Assembly (NCBI GenBank): GCA_025355225.1
Contig: JANYAB010000253.1
Span: 1 to 14,357 of the forward strand
Direction of reading: 5' to 3'
Length of the DNA: 14,357 nt
Origin: Bacteroidota bacterium
Lineage (GTDB): Bacteria > Bacteroidota > Bacteroidia > Sphingobacteriales > Sphingobacteriaceae
Below, piece by piece: positions 12,905 through 14,357 of the stretch. Each line of letters begins with the position of its first letter. Within the stretch, counting starts at the first letter, position 1. The position numbers and the translations under genes are program-made. Below the pieces are notes generated by a model, which saw only the letters and a program-made list of their open reading frames with translations, was not told the origin of the DNA and made no database searches.

Positions 12905-13699
12905 TTAACGTTTCTTAAACCAGGGGATAAAGGCGCTCGTACTTTCCTGGTATCGCTTAAATGCTTCGCCTTTAGTACGAATGGATTGTTCTTCGGTCAT
13001 TGGAATACCTGTTACTCTGAGCAACAGGTACAGAATTATAGCCGGACTAATAATAGCTAAATAACCGTAAGGCGATGCCAGCGCAAACACAAAATACGAC
13101 ATCCACATCAGCCATTGAAAAAAGTAGTTGGGGTGGCGCGAATAATTCCAAAGGCCCTTGCTGCATACCTTGCCTTTATTTTGCGGATCTTTTTTAAATT
13201 TCTTTAGTTGCCAGTCGGCAATGGCCTCGCCTAATACGCTTATCACCCATAGTCCTGCCCCGGCATATTCCAATGGAGATAGTTCGGGATCACTATTCAT
13301 CACGACAATAAAAAAAGGCACGGCCAGCAGCACATTGGATATAGCCTGCATCTGGAAGAACCAGAAGAACTTCCTGTCGGGATTTGGCGCCCATTCCTTC
13401 CTTAACTGTTGGTACCGGCCCTCTTCCTCGTGCAGGTGACTAACTGTGCGAATCAATATATAGGTACCCAAACGTAGTCCCGCGATAATTACCATGCCAC
13501 AAATCAATAGCTTACGGGGCTCAAAGCCGGGCGCGAGCAGAAATAAAATAATAGCGATCACCGGGAAATTGTACGACCAGAAGATATCAACCACCCCTGC
13601 GTTTTTGATCTTGTTTGCCCAAACCCAAATAGTCAGCATAATTAAGCAGCAGGCAACGAGGCAGTATATGATTAAGGTTGTTATAGAGTTACTATCCAT
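12905..13699 (-). CDS. DUF1295 (steroid 5-alpha-reductase-like) membrane protein
   Basis: The product is 264 residues with six or so hydrophobic spans. The family hallmarks are EAIADWQLKKFKKDP (158-172) and GLWNYSRHPNYFFQW (182-196), the C-terminal NADPH/SAM-contacting region shared by sterol reductases and isoprenylcysteine methyltransferases, and a closing KRYQESTSAFIPWF. DUF1295 proteins recur in CFA/amine-oxidase lipid clusters. Reduction of a double bond in a modified acyl chain is a reasonable guess but is not established. It is the first gene of the minus-strand lipid series, and the promoter should lie in 13700-13837. No Bacteroidota consensus promoter nor TGTAAG-N16-CGAC box is evident there. 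Confidence 0.87.
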   Translation of the reverse strand: MDSNSITTLIIYCLVACCLIMLTIWVWANKIKNAGVVDIFWSYNFPVIAIILFLLAPGFEPRKLLICGMVIIAGLRLGTYILIRTVSHLHEEEGRYQQLRKEWAPNPDRKFFWFFQMQAISNVLLAVPFFIVVMNSDPELSPLEYAGAGLWVISVLGEAIADWQLKKFKKDPQNKGKVCSKGLWNYSRHPNYFFQWLMWMSYFVFALASPYGYLAIISPAIILYLLLRVTGIPMTEEQSIRTKGEAFKRYQESTSAFIPWFKKR

Positions 13700-13837
13700 T
13701 TTGTTTGCTTCCCCGTTTTAATGATTTTCAATATACGCAAATATTTTGTGATGGGTATGAAGGTAACTACGGAGTTTATGGGCTCCCGGATTATATCCCG
13801 AAAGAAATTCAACTATTTTTCTTGTAAACTCCATCGC

Positions 13838-13871
13838 AATAAAAAGGTCCCCGTTTAGCACCAGGGACCTT
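13838..13871 (-). terminator. Rho-independent terminator after the AhpD-like gene
   Basis: On the minus strand, AAGGTCCC (13871-13864) pairs perfectly with GGGACCTT (13851-13844) around a 12-base loop, followed by a T-rich tail (TTTATT). It lies 23 bases after the stop at 13895 and separates this gene from the lipid series. The remainder of 13700-13837 holds no gene. Confidence 0.85.
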
Positions 13872-13894
13872 GTAGATATGAAGACATGAAAAAA

Positions 13895-14357
13895 TTACTT
13901 AGCTAAATCAAAATCAACGTAGCCTTCAAGTGCGCGTTGTGGTGCACGGTTGATGTAAAAACTCCTGTCTGTTGGCGCCCAGGTGCCTAATCCATCTACA
14001 TAGCGGTTAAACATGCAAAATGCAGCAGCTATGAGCACCGTATCATGTATCTCTTTATCCGTTGCGCCATTGCTTTTTGCGTTTTCAACTTGCTCGGGTG
14101 TTACGTGTTTACCCCCCTTTTGCACGCTTACCGCAATAGCCAATAGCGACTTCATTTTGGCCGAAAGCTCTGCTGACTTATAGTCACACTTGATTGCATC
14201 TACTTCCTGCATATCGAGATCCAGGTAGTGGCCAGCCATTGCTCCATGAACGTTCTGGCAGAAAAAGCAATCGTTCAGTGAGGATACGTAAGCTCCTATC
14301 AATTCCCTTTCGCCACGGGTCAAGCTGTTATTGTCATCCCTTAATAAAATCTCCGCC
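13895..14357 (-). CDS. AhpD-like / carboxymuconolactone decarboxylase family protein, 5' end outside window
   Basis: The frame stays open to the window end. The codons above 14323 read EILLRDDNNSL and join smoothly to TRGERELIGAYVSSLNDCFFC, which is family-like, so a start at the in-frame TTG at 14323 is false and the gene is partial. The redox motif CFFCQNVHG gives CxxCxxxH, the active site of AhpD-type alkylhydroperoxidases. FCMFNRYVDGLGTWAP is the conserved C-terminal segment of the peroxidase-related subgroup. It is a cytoplasmic enzyme that probably reduces peroxides with thiol electrons, although many relatives have unknown substrates. It ends at a strong terminator and is a separate transcription unit from the lipid genes. 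Confidence 0.88.
   Translation of the reverse strand, partial: AEILLRDDNNSLTRGERELIGAYVSSLNDCFFCQNVHGAMAGHYLDLDMQEVDAIKCDYKSAELSAKMKSLLAIAVSVQKGGKHVTPEQVENAKSNGATDKEIHDTVLIAAAFCMFNRYVDGLGTWAPTDRSFYINRAPQRALEGYVDFDLAK

Noticed and set aside
6337..13699. Lipid cluster as part of the ECF regulon
   Set aside because: No TGTAAG-N16-CGAC box was found in 7576-7620, 11914-12061 or 13700-13894. Shared control would need another route.
14321..14323. TTG start for the AhpD-like protein
   Set aside because: The upstream codons continue the conserved family sequence to the window edge, so the gene is cut, not short.

Overview
The window looks like chromosomal DNA of a Bacteroidota bacterium, most likely of the Sphingobacteriaceae (Mucilaginibacter/Pedobacter type). 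The evidence is moderate GC content, no Shine-Dalgarno sequences ahead of genes, short A-rich leaders, and gene families typical of that group. No tRNA, rRNA, CRISPR array, transposase or phage gene was seen. Genes at both window edges are cut: an ABC ATPase on the left and an AhpD-like protein on the right.

Left module (1-4721): metal and redox stress. The 3' end of a molybdate-type ABC ATPase converges on a small secreted molybdopterin-domain-fold protein, and a nested palindromic repeat supplies the stop codons of both. Next come a methionine/lysine-rich secreted peptide of the MXKDX-repeat type, a zinc-finger (ZAS-type) putative anti-sigma factor and an ECF sigma factor, all on the minus strand. 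Divergent from them are a DUF1223 thioredoxin-like secreted protein, a four-helix cytochrome b and a TAT-exported YedY/MsrP-like molybdoenzyme. Three transcription units (sigma/anti-sigma, Met-rich peptide, DUF1223-cytochrome-molybdoenzyme) are each preceded by the same bipartite sequence, TGTAAG-N16-CGAC(C/T)AA. This is good internal evidence for one autoregulated ECF regulon. The parts list parallels the SigF/NrsF-MrpX-YedY hypochlorite-scavenging system of Azospira suillum, but with a soluble zinc-finger protein in the anti-sigma slot, a different cytochrome and an added DUF1223 protein.

Middle (4931-6274): a GPH-family (MelB-like) sugar/cation symporter-type transporter on the plus strand, converging on the lipid operon.

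Right module (6337-13699, all minus strand): a fatty-acid-chain modification cluster. In transcription order it holds a DUF1295 steroid-5-alpha-reductase-like membrane protein, a secreted alpha/beta hydrolase, a coclaurine-N-methyltransferase-like member of the cyclopropane synthase (CFA) family, a membrane-anchored esterase, an FAD amine-oxidase-like protein, a DUF1365 protein and a second CFA-type methyltransferase. The last three genes appear in the same order as the domains fused in plant cyclopropane synthases. The set also resembles bacterial clusters for methylated, cyclopropane or furan fatty acids. None of the visible promoter regions of this module carries the TGTAAG-N16-CGAC box, so it is probably controlled separately.

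Far right: a strong minus-strand terminator and an AhpD/carboxymuconolactone-decarboxylase-family protein whose 5' end lies beyond the window.
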